Shown: positions 8,356 to 15,058 of the stretch, piece by piece
Layout of the letters: each line of letters starts with the position of its first letter
How positions within the stretch are numbered: the first letter of the stretch is position 1
Assembly: GCF_030382115.1 (NCBI RefSeq)
Contig: NZ_JAUDRJ010000003.1
Location: 6,332,110 to 6,375,832 of the forward strand
DNA from: Nostoc sp. GT001
GTDB taxonomy: Bacteria > Cyanobacteriota > Cyanobacteriia > Cyanobacteriales > Nostocaceae
Direction of reading: 5' to 3'
DNA: 43,723 nucleotides
Notes under the pieces: model-generated
Databases searched by the model: none
What the model was told of the DNA's origin: nothing
Seen by the model: only the letters and a program-made list of their open reading frames with translations
Program-made: the position numbers and the translations under genes

Positions 8356-8523
8356 TCCCGGCTAGGGGTGGGTTGAAGGTAGGAAGTGGAATATCTGCAT
8401 TTGGTTGAATCAGGGTTTCAAGAACTATCCCGGCTAGGGGTGGGTTGAAAGTATGGCTTGTCTTCACTGGGTATTTGAGTTTTAGAGTTTCAACAACCAT
8501 CCCGGCTAGGAGTGGATTAAGAA
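8343..8523 (+). CRISPR. Three-repeat CRISPR array, type V-K repeat
   Basis: Three 37-nt repeats at 8343-8379, 8415-8451 and 8487-8523 are separated by two spacers of exactly 35 nt (8380-8414 and 8452-8486). The middle repeat is the most complete, running from GTTTCAAGAACTATCCCGG to GGGTGGGTTGAAAG. The first repeat has lost its 5' third; the third keeps GTTTCAACAACCATCCCGG but is degenerate at the 3' end. The consensus is, as I recall, that of cyanobacterial Cas12k arrays. No cas gene is adjacent. Confidence 0.88.
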
Positions 8524-8527
8524 AAAT

Positions 8528-8581
8528 ATTTGAAGCATTAAAATTTTTTTGAGAGGGTTAAAAGGCGCACTTCGTTCGGGA
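8528..8581 (+). ncRNA. Delocalised homing crRNA: degenerate repeat plus 17-nt tRNA-matching spacer
   Basis: A 37-base stretch (8528-8564) keeps only the ends of the array repeat: TTT near its start and GAGGGTTAAAAG at its end. Directly after it, 8565-8581 reads GCGCACTTCGTTCGGGA, which is identical over all 17 bases to the sense strand of the tRNA-Pro gene (complement of 8809-8825). The match starts exactly at the repeat boundary and stops at base 8582. This is the layout of the short-spacer, displaced crRNAs that type V-K CASTs use to home to tRNA genes. Confidence 0.85.
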
Positions 8582-8643
8582 ATATTCCAACATTTGTGAG
8601 TATATTAGAGATGTGCTGGACTCAACTCCACTTACAAAGTCGT

Positions 8644-8765
8644 CGACATTAATTTGTTAACGAATGTCTGAGGTAAATCGGCGACATTAATTTGTGAAGA
8701 CGATATTTAAATCATTAATAACGACACTAATGTGTTAACGACGACAAATAAAGTGTTATTCGACA
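8644..8765. repeat. Transposon left end with TnsB-site-like repeats
   Basis: Related motifs recur at 8644-8663 (CGACATTAATTTGTTAACGA), 8682-8702, 8722-8746 and the terminal 27 bases 8739-8765. Read inwards on the minus strand, the end begins TGTCGAATAACAC and reaches TGTCGTCG at its 20th to 27th base, the same spacing as I remember for the ShCAST left end. Such repeats bind the transposase TnsB. Confidence 0.8.
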
Positions 8766-8773
8766 ATAATAAA

Positions 8774-8847
8774 TCGGGATGACTGGATTCGAACCAGCGG
8801 CCCCTTCGTCCCGAACGAAGTGCGCTACCAAGCTGCGCCACATCCCG
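8774..8847 (-). tRNA. tRNA-Pro (CGG)
   Basis: The minus strand forms a complete 74-nt cloverleaf: CGGGATG pairs with CATCCCG before discriminator A, the D arm contains GCGCAGCTTGGTAGCGC, the anticodon stem CTTCG/CGAAG holds loop TTCGGGA (anticodon CGG), and the T arm has CTGGTTCGAATCCAG. CCA is not encoded. It is the attachment site of the adjacent CRISPR-transposon remnant: the crRNA-matched protospacer is 8809-8825 with PAM GGTA at 8829-8826. Confidence 0.97.
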
Positions 8848-8983
8848 CCATAAAGATGGCATCGTAAATTAAGAATATCACAACCTGTACCAAATAGCAG
8901 AATTACATCTATATGCGATCGCTTCACTAAAGACTTTGCTTGCTAGGATTAAATTTGTATAACTCTAGTGGTAAAAGCGGATT

Positions 8984-9868
8984 GTGACTGTAAAACCAGA
9001 CTGGTTGCGGGTGAAAGCACCTGGGCGTGAGCGCATCGGTAACGTTAAAGAAATTTTGCGGGATTTAGCCCTCAATACAGTTTGCGAGGAAGCGTCCTGT
9101 CCGAATATTGGTGAATGCTTCAACGCTGGGACTGCCACGTTTTTGATTATGGGTCCGGCTTGTACACGCGCTTGTCCTTACTGCGATATTGATTTTGAGA
9201 AAAAACCCAAACCACTAGACCCTACAGAACCTACACGACTGGCCCAAGCTGTTCGCCGCTTGAATCTTAATCATGTAGTAATCACTTCTGTAAACCGAGA
9301 TGACTTGCTTGATGGTGGTGCATCTCAGTTTATAGCGTGTATTGATGCAGTTAACTCTGTTTCACCCAACACCACAATTGAGGTGCTAATTCCTGACTTA
9401 TGCGGTAATTGGAATGCTCTGGAGTTAATTCTACAGGCTGCGCCAGAGGTATTAAACCACAATACCGAAACTGTTCCACGCCTATATCGCCGGGTGCGTC
9501 CCCAAGGAAACTACGATCGCACATTAGAATTATTGCAACGCACTCGTCAACTTTCTCCTAGTACATACACTAAATCTGGCATCATGGTTGGACTCGGTGA
9601 AACTGATGCCGAAATTCGCCAAGTCATGCAAGACTTGCGAACTGTGGATTGCGACATTTTGACCATTGGGCAATATCTCCAACCCAGTCAAAAACACTTG
9701 CAGGTAAACGAATTTGTCAATCCAGAACAATTTGCTGACTGGAAAGCATTCGGTGAAGAAATCGGATTTTTACAAGTTGTTTCTTCACCATTGACAAGAA
9801 GTTCATATCATGCAGAACAAGTTAGAGAATTGATGAAACGTTATCCACGCTCAAAAGTTAGGAGTTAG
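8984..9868 (+). CDS. lipA: Lipoyl synthase (radical SAM)
   Basis: A 294-residue lipoyl synthase, which inserts two sulfurs into the octanoyl chain on lipoate-dependent enzyme subunits. The auxiliary [4Fe-4S] cluster, the sulfur donor, is held by Cys34, Cys39 and Cys45 ([12 protein letters not shown]), with the serine of the C-terminal RSSYHAE completing its ligation. The radical-SAM cluster is bound by Cys60, Cys64 and Cys67 (CTRACPYC). Length is normal. The start is a GTG at 8984, since the protein aligns from [14 protein letters not shown] and no ATG is near. It precedes gpsA by 11 bases and is probably co-transcribed with it. Cyanobacteria commonly carry two lipA genes; which of the two this is cannot be told here. 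Confidence 0.96.
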   Translation: MTVKPDWLRVKAPGRERIGNVKEILRDLALNTVCEEASCPNIGECFNAGTATFLIMGPACTRACPYCDIDFEKKPKPLDPTEPTRLAQAVRRLNLNHVVITSVNRDDLLDGGASQFIACIDAVNSVSPNTTIEVLIPDLCGNWNALELILQAAPEVLNHNTETVPRLYRRVRPQGNYDRTLELLQRTRQLSPSTYTKSGIMVGLGETDAEIRQVMQDLRTVDCDILTIGQYLQPSQKHLQVNEFVNPEQFADWKAFGEEIGFLQVVSSPLTRSSYHAEQVRELMKRYPRSKVRS

Positions 9869-9879
9869 GAATAGGAATT

Positions 9880-10827
9880 ATGAGTGAGCAGATGTACTCC
9901 AACACAAAACTTTCCGTTGCAATTCTGGGTGCGGGTGCTTGGGGTGCATCTCTAGCAAATCTCGCTGCTGCGAATGGTCATCAGGTGCGTGTGTGGTCGC
10001 GTCAAGGTTCCCAAACTCTGGAAGCAGTTTTAAAAGATGCCCAAATCATCCTGTCTGCTATCTCGATGATTGGTGTGAGAGATGTTGCTTCCCAAGTCCA
10101 GTCTTTCCCCCTTTCTCCAGAGACAATTTTTGTGACGGCGACGAAAGGCTTAGACCCCCAAACCACCTGCACGCCTTCACAAATTTGGCAAACAATATTC
10201 CCTAACCATCCAGTGGTTGTTTTGTCTGGGCCTAATTTATCAAAAGAAATTCAAATGGAATTACCAGCAGCCACGGTGGTAGCCAGTAACATCCCCACGG
10301 CTGCGGAAGTAGTGCAGTTAGTATTTTCTTCTCATCGTTTCCGGGTATATACCAATCCCGACCCCTTGGGCGTGGAACTGGGGGGAACACTGAAAAATGT
10401 GATTGCGATCGCAGCTGGTGTGTGCGATGGTTTACAACTGGGAACCAATGCCAAAGCTGCTTTAGTCACCCGTGGACTTACCGAAATGGTTCGCATCGGC
10501 AACAACTGGGGCGCTAAGACGGAAACATTTTATGGTTTATCGGGTCTAGGAGATTTGTTAGCAACGTGCAACAGTCCCTTAAGTCGCAATTACCAAGTCG
10601 GCTATCAGTTAGCTGGCGGTAAGTCACTTACACAAACTCTCGCAAATTTACAAGGAACTGCTGAAGGAGTAAACACTTGCCGAGTTTTGATGCAACGAGC
10701 TAAGCAAGAAAACATTGCAGTCCCAATTACCGAGCAAGTTTATCGGTTACTTCAAGGCGAAATCACACCCGGACAAGCACTTGATGAACTGATGTTGCGA
10801 GATATCAAGCCAGAGTACAACTACTAG
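9880..10827 (+). CDS. gpsA: Glycerol-3-phosphate dehydrogenase [NAD(P)+]
   Basis: A 315-residue cytosolic enzyme that reduces dihydroxyacetone phosphate to glycerol-3-phosphate, the backbone for membrane lipids. The Rossmann motif GAGAWGASLA starts near residue 17. The substrate-binding part has SGPNLSKEI and GGTLKNVIAIAAGVCDG (the catalytic lysine follows the GGTL motif), then GLGDLLATC and TAEGV in the C-terminal helical domain. The protein is somewhat short between the first Rossmann strands compared with the roughly 330 residues of enteric enzymes, as is usual in cyanobacteria. It follows lipA by 11 bases. Confidence 0.95.
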   Translation: MSEQMYSNTKLSVAILGAGAWGASLANLAAANGHQVRVWSRQGSQTLEAVLKDAQIILSAISMIGVRDVASQVQSFPLSPETIFVTATKGLDPQTTCTPSQIWQTIFPNHPVVVLSGPNLSKEIQMELPAATVVASNIPTAAEVVQLVFSSHRFRVYTNPDPLGVELGGTLKNVIAIAAGVCDGLQLGTNAKAALVTRGLTEMVRIGNNWGAKTETFYGLSGLGDLLATCNSPLSRNYQVGYQLAGGKSLTQTLANLQGTAEGVNTCRVLMQRAKQENIAVPITEQVYRLLQGEITPGQALDELMLRDIKPEYNY

Positions 10828-11635
10828 TTAGTAGTCTGTCAAATCAACTTGCTGCCTAAATAAGTTCGTAGTAAGGACTTTAGTCGTTATATTAAGCACT
10901 GAAGTGCTTACTAATTAACAGGCTTTCCTTAGCTTGATGGACTACTAGTGCTTCATTGCATTAATTCTGATGGCTGCGAGATCCCCGACTTCTTCAAGAA
11001 GTCGGGGATCTAACCACCCTCACAGATCAAAATCAATGGGACAGACCACTAGTGAGTAGTCCATTAAGTTGAAATGGGCAGGTTAAGGCTGATATACAAG
11101 AGGACGCGGGGACACGGAGAGAGTATTTGATAATTTCCCCACGTCTTTTATCTCCGTGTCGAGAGAATTTTTGCCGTTAATGCTAATCACTTCCCCGATA
11201 TCGATTAGTTCTACTTATACCTGAATAATCCTGAGAAAAAATTGCTAAATCGTCAGGATATTACTTTTGCACCCATGTAAATGTGACTATGCCAATTATA
11301 AAGATGACATTCACTGAAGGATGTTTATACTGTGTTACAAAAGTTACTATCACAAAACCATCAAGGTTGAAATATTAACTAAGTAGTTGAAATATTGCAA
11401 ACCTAGCTGTGGATTTAAATAGCTATTGGTTTAATCAAAAGTTTAGCAGCCGATTAAGTTCAGTAATCCTGTATCCAATAAAACCCTTACAGTTAATTTC
11501 TAAAAAAATTGTAATGGAACGTTCAACCATGTTAGTTCATCGTTAATCGCGGGAACAATAGCAACAGTTGAATAGCTGACCGTAATCTAAGCTGACCGAA
11601 ATCTATTGTTACCTGGAGCCATTGAGACGATCTTT
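10828..11635. other. Long intergenic region before sigC, with hairpin repeats
   Basis: About 800 bases without a supportable gene. It holds a small palindrome AAGCACT-GA-AGTGCTT near 10894, a perfect 33-base hairpin at 10979, and a GGGGACACGGAGA/TCTCCGTGTC inverted pair between about 11105 and 11162, all of dispersed-repeat type. The last 350 bases are AT-rich and presumably carry the sigC promoter(s), but I cannot point to a box. Confidence 0.5.
10979..11011. repeat. Perfect 33-base hairpin repeat
   Basis: AGATCCCCGACTTCTT and its exact reverse complement are separated by a single C. There is no T run, so it is more likely an interspersed palindrome of the kind common in Nostoc genomes than a specific terminator for gpsA, although it could stabilise the transcript end. 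Confidence 0.7.
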
Positions 11636-12889
11636 ATGCCAGCAACATCTTTTTATGCAGACGCCCCCTACAACACCAAAAAGTCTAGCCAGGCTTTGGA
11701 CTCGGATCTCACGGTTGATGACAGTGAGTTATCGGTAGATGACCTACAGGAGCTAGAACTGGCTTCTGTTGACAATGCTAACTTTGCTGCTGCTAGCACC
11801 AACCGTCGGAGTACAGACCTAGTACGTCTATATCTTCAAGAAATTGGTCGGGTTCGTTTGTTGGGGCGCGATGAAGAGGTTTCAGAAGCTCAAAAAGTCC
11901 AACGCTACTTGCGGATGCGGATAGTACTTGCTAAGGCCGCCAAGGAAGGGGATGAAGTGATTACGCCTTATCTTCGGTTAGTTGAAGTTCAAGAACGTCT
12001 TACTTCGGAACTAGGACATCGACCGTCTTTGGAAAGATGGGCTGCTACTGCTGATATAGTTTTATCCGATCTTAGACCAACTTTGGCAAATGGTAAACGT
12101 CGCTGGGCAGAAATCGCCAAGTTGACTGTAGAAGAGTTGGAGCAAGTTCAGTCCCAAGGACTCCAAGCAAAAGAACACATGATTAAGGCGAATCTTCGCT
12201 TAGTTGTGTCTGTTGCTAAGAAGTATCAAAATCGTGGTTTGGAATTGTTGGATTTAGTCCAAGAAGGTACATTAGGTTTGGAGCGGGCTGTAGAAAAATT
12301 TGACCCAACTAAGGGTTATCGCTTCAGTACTTATGCTTACTGGTGGATTCGTCAGGGTATTACACGGGCGATCGCTACTTCTAGTCGCACGATTCGCCTA
12401 CCGGTTCACATCACCGAAAAGTTAAACAAAATTAAAAAGGCTCAACGCAAAATTGCTCAAGAAAAAGGTCGCACCCCAACTCTAGAAGATTTAGCAACTG
12501 AGTTAGAGATGACACCAACCCAAGTCCGAGAAGTTTTGTTGCGGGTTCCTCGCTCTGTTTCTTTGGAAACCAAAGTAGGAAAAGATAAAGACACTGAGTT
12601 AGGCGAATTACTCGAGACTGACAGTGTAACTCCAGAAGAGATGTTAATGCGAGAATCTTTACAAAGAGATTTGCATCATCTTCTGTCAGATTTAACTAGC
12701 CGGGAGCGCGATGTAATTCTGATGCGGTTTGGTTTGGCAGATGGTCATCCTTATTCTTTAGCAGAAATTGGCCGCGCTCTTGACTTGTCGCGCGAACGAG
12801 TCCGCCAAATTGAATCCAAGGCTTTGCAAAAGCTACGTCAACCCAAGCGCCGCAACCTCATCCGCGACTATTTGGAGTCTTTAAGTTAG
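11636..12889 (+). CDS. sigC: Group 2 RNA polymerase sigma factor SigC
   Basis: A 417-residue sigma-70 factor starting at ATG 11636 (MPATSFYADAPYN), with GAG about 9 bases upstream; an upstream in-frame TTG at 11606 is less likely. Region 1.2 begins at STDLVRLYLQEIGRV. Region 2 contains NLRLVVSVAKKYQNRGLELLDLVQEG and FSTYAYWWIRQGITRAI; region 3 follows RLPVHITEKL; region 4 ends with the helix-turn-helix SLAEIGRALDLSRERVRQIE. The lack of a long region 1.1 and the conserved 2.4 and 4.2 helices mark a group 2 factor. The N-terminus, length and position next to furA agree with SigC of Anabaena/Nostoc as I remember it. SigC-type factors act in responses to carbon, nitrogen or stress conditions. Confidence 0.85.
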   Translation: MPATSFYADAPYNTKKSSQALDSDLTVDDSELSVDDLQELELASVDNANFAAASTNRRSTDLVRLYLQEIGRVRLLGRDEEVSEAQKVQRYLRMRIVLAKAAKEGDEVITPYLRLVEVQERLTSELGHRPSLERWAATADIVLSDLRPTLANGKRRWAEIAKLTVEELEQVQSQGLQAKEHMIKANLRLVVSVAKKYQNRGLELLDLVQEGTLGLERAVEKFDPTKGYRFSTYAYWWIRQGITRAIATSSRTIRLPVHITEKLNKIKKAQRKIAQEKGRTPTLEDLATELEMTPTQVREVLLRVPRSVSLETKVGKDKDTELGELLETDSVTPEEMLMRESLQRDLHHLLSDLTSRERDVILMRFGLADGHPYSLAEIGRALDLSRERVRQIESKALQKLRQPKRRNLIRDYLESLS

Positions 12890-13331
12890 TGATTTGTCAC
12901 TTGTACTGAGCGGAGCCGAAGTATTAGTCATTTGTCATTAGAAAACTACACTTGACAAATGACTAGGGACAAAGGGCTGATTTGATCCCTAAGTTAAAAG
13001 CCTTTTATAGGCTTACAGCAAATAATTAGCATTAAACCGTATAAAAGTTGTCCCCAATCTTTGCTCAGATATCTTGAAGGTGGGGAGCAACTTAGAATTC
13101 AAATTTAACTTATGCAAAATTCAACGTCAAGGGATGCAATCGTTACAAGTATCCTAACTATTAGCTGTATGCAAATTAAATGCACTACAGCTTACTACTT
13201 GAATTTTGCTCAAGATTTGATGAATTGTTCTTAAATATTTAGTAAGAATTCTCAATAGGCAATGATTGTTGCAAATTGCTCCCAAGATTTGTTATATTCT
13301 CAACTAACAAGCTTTGTTGAGAACTATTAGT
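12890..13331. other. sigC-furA intergenic region
   Basis: An inverted repeat at 12926-12964 (AGTCATTTGTCA and complement, 15-base loop) could end sigC transcription. The rest is AT-rich and should contain the furA promoter; TATATT at about 13294 may be its -10 box. No gene is seen. Confidence 0.45.
13297..13323 (+). promoter_or_regulatory. Candidate operator upstream of furA
   Basis: TTCTCAAC (13297-13304) and its exact complement GTTGAGAA (13316-13323) flank 11 bases, 8 bases before the furA start codon. FurA of Anabaena regulates its own gene, so this palindrome is a reasonable candidate binding site, but it is not a textbook iron box and could also be an RNA hairpin covering the start. 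Confidence 0.4.
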
Positions 13332-13787
13332 ATGACTGTCTACACAACTACTTCACTCAAGGCAGAACTGAACGAACGAGGCTGGCGTTTAACTCCCCAG
13401 CGCGAAACAATTTTACACATTTTTCAAGAACTTCCGCAAGGTGAACATCTGAGTGCGGAGGATCTTTATCATCGGCTCGAAACTGATGGTGAAGGGATCA
13501 GTCTGTCAACTATTTATCGGACTTTGAAGTTGATGGCAAGGATGGGAATTTTACGGGAACTAGAATTGGGCGAGGGACATAAGCATTATGAGATCAACCA
13601 GCCCTATCCTCATCACCACCATCACTTAATTTGTGTTAGATGCAACTCAACTATTGAGTTTAAAAATGATTCAATTTTAAAAATTGGGTCAAAAACCGCT
13701 CAAAAAGAAGGTTTTCACCTCTTAGATTGTCAAATGACCATCCATGCAGTGTGCCCCAAATGCCAACGGGCACTGATGCCGCTTTAG
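13332..13787 (+). CDS. furA: Ferric uptake regulator FurA
   Basis: A 151-residue Fur-family repressor, starting at ATG 13332 (MTVYTTTSLKAEL), which gives the length known for Anabaena FurA. The winged helix covers residues 1-85 (GWRLTPQRETIL; SLSTIYRTLKLM), the metal-binding and dimerisation part has HHHHH at 94-98, and the five cysteines are 101, 104, 133, 141 and 144, in two CxxC pairs (CVRC and CPKC), the same numbering as I recall for FurA of Anabaena PCC 7120. It represses iron-uptake genes with Fe(II) and, in Anabaena, also responds to heme and redox state. It lies downstream of sigC and faces a convergent peptidoglycan-binding gene whose transcript can run antisense through furA. Confidence 0.95.
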   Translation: MTVYTTTSLKAELNERGWRLTPQRETILHIFQELPQGEHLSAEDLYHRLETDGEGISLSTIYRTLKLMARMGILRELELGEGHKHYEINQPYPHHHHHLICVRCNSTIEFKNDSILKIGSKTAQKEGFHLLDCQMTIHAVCPKCQRALMPL

Positions 13788-13918
13788 CACTTGGGTGGAT
13801 AAATAAGACGAAACTACTCAAATTAACCAAATAAATGGAATCTGAGCAGTTCGTAATTTGCTGTTACTGGAGGCAAGCAACCAGTTGGGAACCGATAATA
13901 ACGACACCAAAGCGGATG

Positions 13919-15049
13919 TTAAAAGCGTCCGCTCTTAAGATCCTTGAGGCTAATGCCGTAGAATTCTTGGGCTTGTTTAATCGCTTTTTTGGTGTCATCT
14001 GCCATCACACCATTGAGCTTGCCTTTATAAAAACCTCGCTCTCGTAGTCGAGTTTGAATTTCTAAGGTATTAAATTCGCTTTTACTAGCAGTATTAACTG
14101 AGCTGTATAACTTAGCTCGCGTAGTTGGGTCAGCAACACCACTTGCTGCTAAGAAATTAGCTGCCTGAAATCTCTTCACAGCATCAGCAGTATAAGGGCC
14201 ATAGTAGCCATTTGGCTCTCCCTCTAAATATCCTGCCTGGATCAATTGTTCTTGAACAATTCTAACTGGCTCACCGCGATCGCCTACACGAAGTTTGTCT
14301 CGATTGACTACCTTTTTGGGAGCCTCTTCTCCATCACCGATGCCAACTCCCGGCAATTTACCTAATGTTGCTGGGCCAACAACTCCATCAACGCTTAATT
14401 TGTAAGAATCTTGGAACCGTTTGACAGCTTCTTCGGTAATTGGGCCAAATATGCCTGTGGCGTTTCCGTAATAAAAGCCTGCAACTCTTAACCGTTCTTG
14501 CAAAGCTCTGACATCTTCACCTTCATCCCCTTTAGCAAGGTAGTTAGGATTGCGGCGTTTGCTGGTGGCTGAACTAGTAGTGCTGGACTTTTTCGCTTGT
14601 GCGCCTACAGCAGCGGTTCTTTGAGCTTGTGTAGCCCTAGTTGTAGGTTTTTTCGCTTGCCAACTTTCTAATTTTTGCAGGGTGCTTGCTCCCACAATGC
14701 CGTCCACTGGTAAACCAGCGGCCTTTTGGAAGCGCCGTACAGCTTCTTGTGTGGGTGCGTCATATACTTGGGTAACAGAAGATTGGTAAAAACCTGCTGT
14801 TTTCAAATTTTGTTGTAGATTTCTGACAGAAGGGCCTCGATCGCCTTTTTCTAGTGCCATGACGCTGCTAACAGCGCCAAGAATAGATAAAGACAGAGCA
14901 AGGGGCAACATATACTTCCAAGCCCTACCCGAAAGCCTTTTCCAGTCTGGTGCAGCTGCGTCCTTAAACAAAGAACTGAGGGAGACCAATTCACTGGGTG
15001 TGCTGTCTTCGTAGGCGAAAGCTAGGTGCAAATACGCAAGATTTTCCAT
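13919..15049 (-). CDS. Peptidoglycan-binding repeat protein (alr1690-like)
   Basis: A 376-residue protein with a hydrophobic segment at about residues 46-65 (YMLPLALSLSILGAVSSVMA, probably a signal anchor ending in a cleavable AxA-like site). Four PG_binding_1 repeats follow: GDRGPSVRNLQQNL, GDEGEDVRALQERL, GDRGEPVRIVQEQL, and a weaker last copy (EIQTRLRERGFYKGKLNG). A Thr/Ser/Lys-rich linker follows the first. These modules bind the cell wall; no catalytic domain is present. It is 9 bases downstream of cobN on the same strand, suggesting co-transcription, and it converges on furA with 131 bases between stops. In Anabaena PCC 7120 the equivalent gene gives a read-through transcript that is antisense to furA. 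Confidence 0.85.
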   Translation of the reverse strand: MENLAYLHLAFAYEDSTPSELVSLSSLFKDAAAPDWKRLSGRAWKYMLPLALSLSILGAVSSVMALEKGDRGPSVRNLQQNLKTAGFYQSSVTQVYDAPTQEAVRRFQKAAGLPVDGIVGASTLQKLESWQAKKPTTRATQAQRTAAVGAQAKKSSTTSSATSKRRNPNYLAKGDEGEDVRALQERLRVAGFYYGNATGIFGPITEEAVKRFQDSYKLSVDGVVGPATLGKLPGVGIGDGEEAPKKVVNRDKLRVGDRGEPVRIVQEQLIQAGYLEGEPNGYYGPYTADAVKRFQAANFLAASGVADPTTRAKLYSSVNTASKSEFNTLEIQTRLRERGFYKGKLNGVMADDTKKAIKQAQEFYGISLKDLKSGRF

Positions 15050-15058
15050 ATTTGTTTC

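Larger units (their letters stand above)
8276..8765 (+). mobile_element. Decayed left end of a type V-K CRISPR-associated Tn7-like transposon
   Basis: In order: a truncated tracrRNA-like segment, a three-repeat CRISPR array, a displaced degenerate repeat with a tRNA-matching spacer, and a left transposon end whose terminal TGT (minus strand) is at 8765. Eight bases separate this end from the tRNA-Pro gene. The order, and the position of the end relative to the protospacer, match what is published for Cas12k transposons. The right end and all of cas12k, tnsB, tnsC and tniQ are missing here, and no copy of the flanking ATAAT (8766-8770) next to a TGT end was found to the left, so the left boundary given is only where recognisable sequence begins. 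Confidence 0.82.

Noticed and set aside
8147..8500. Minus-strand frame of 117 codons across the CRISPR array
   Set aside because: It is created by the repeats (FNPPLAG recurs at the repeat period), so it is an artefact of the array.
8727..8927. Minus-strand frame of 66 codons over tRNA-Pro
   Set aside because: It reads straight through a clear tRNA gene and the transposon end.
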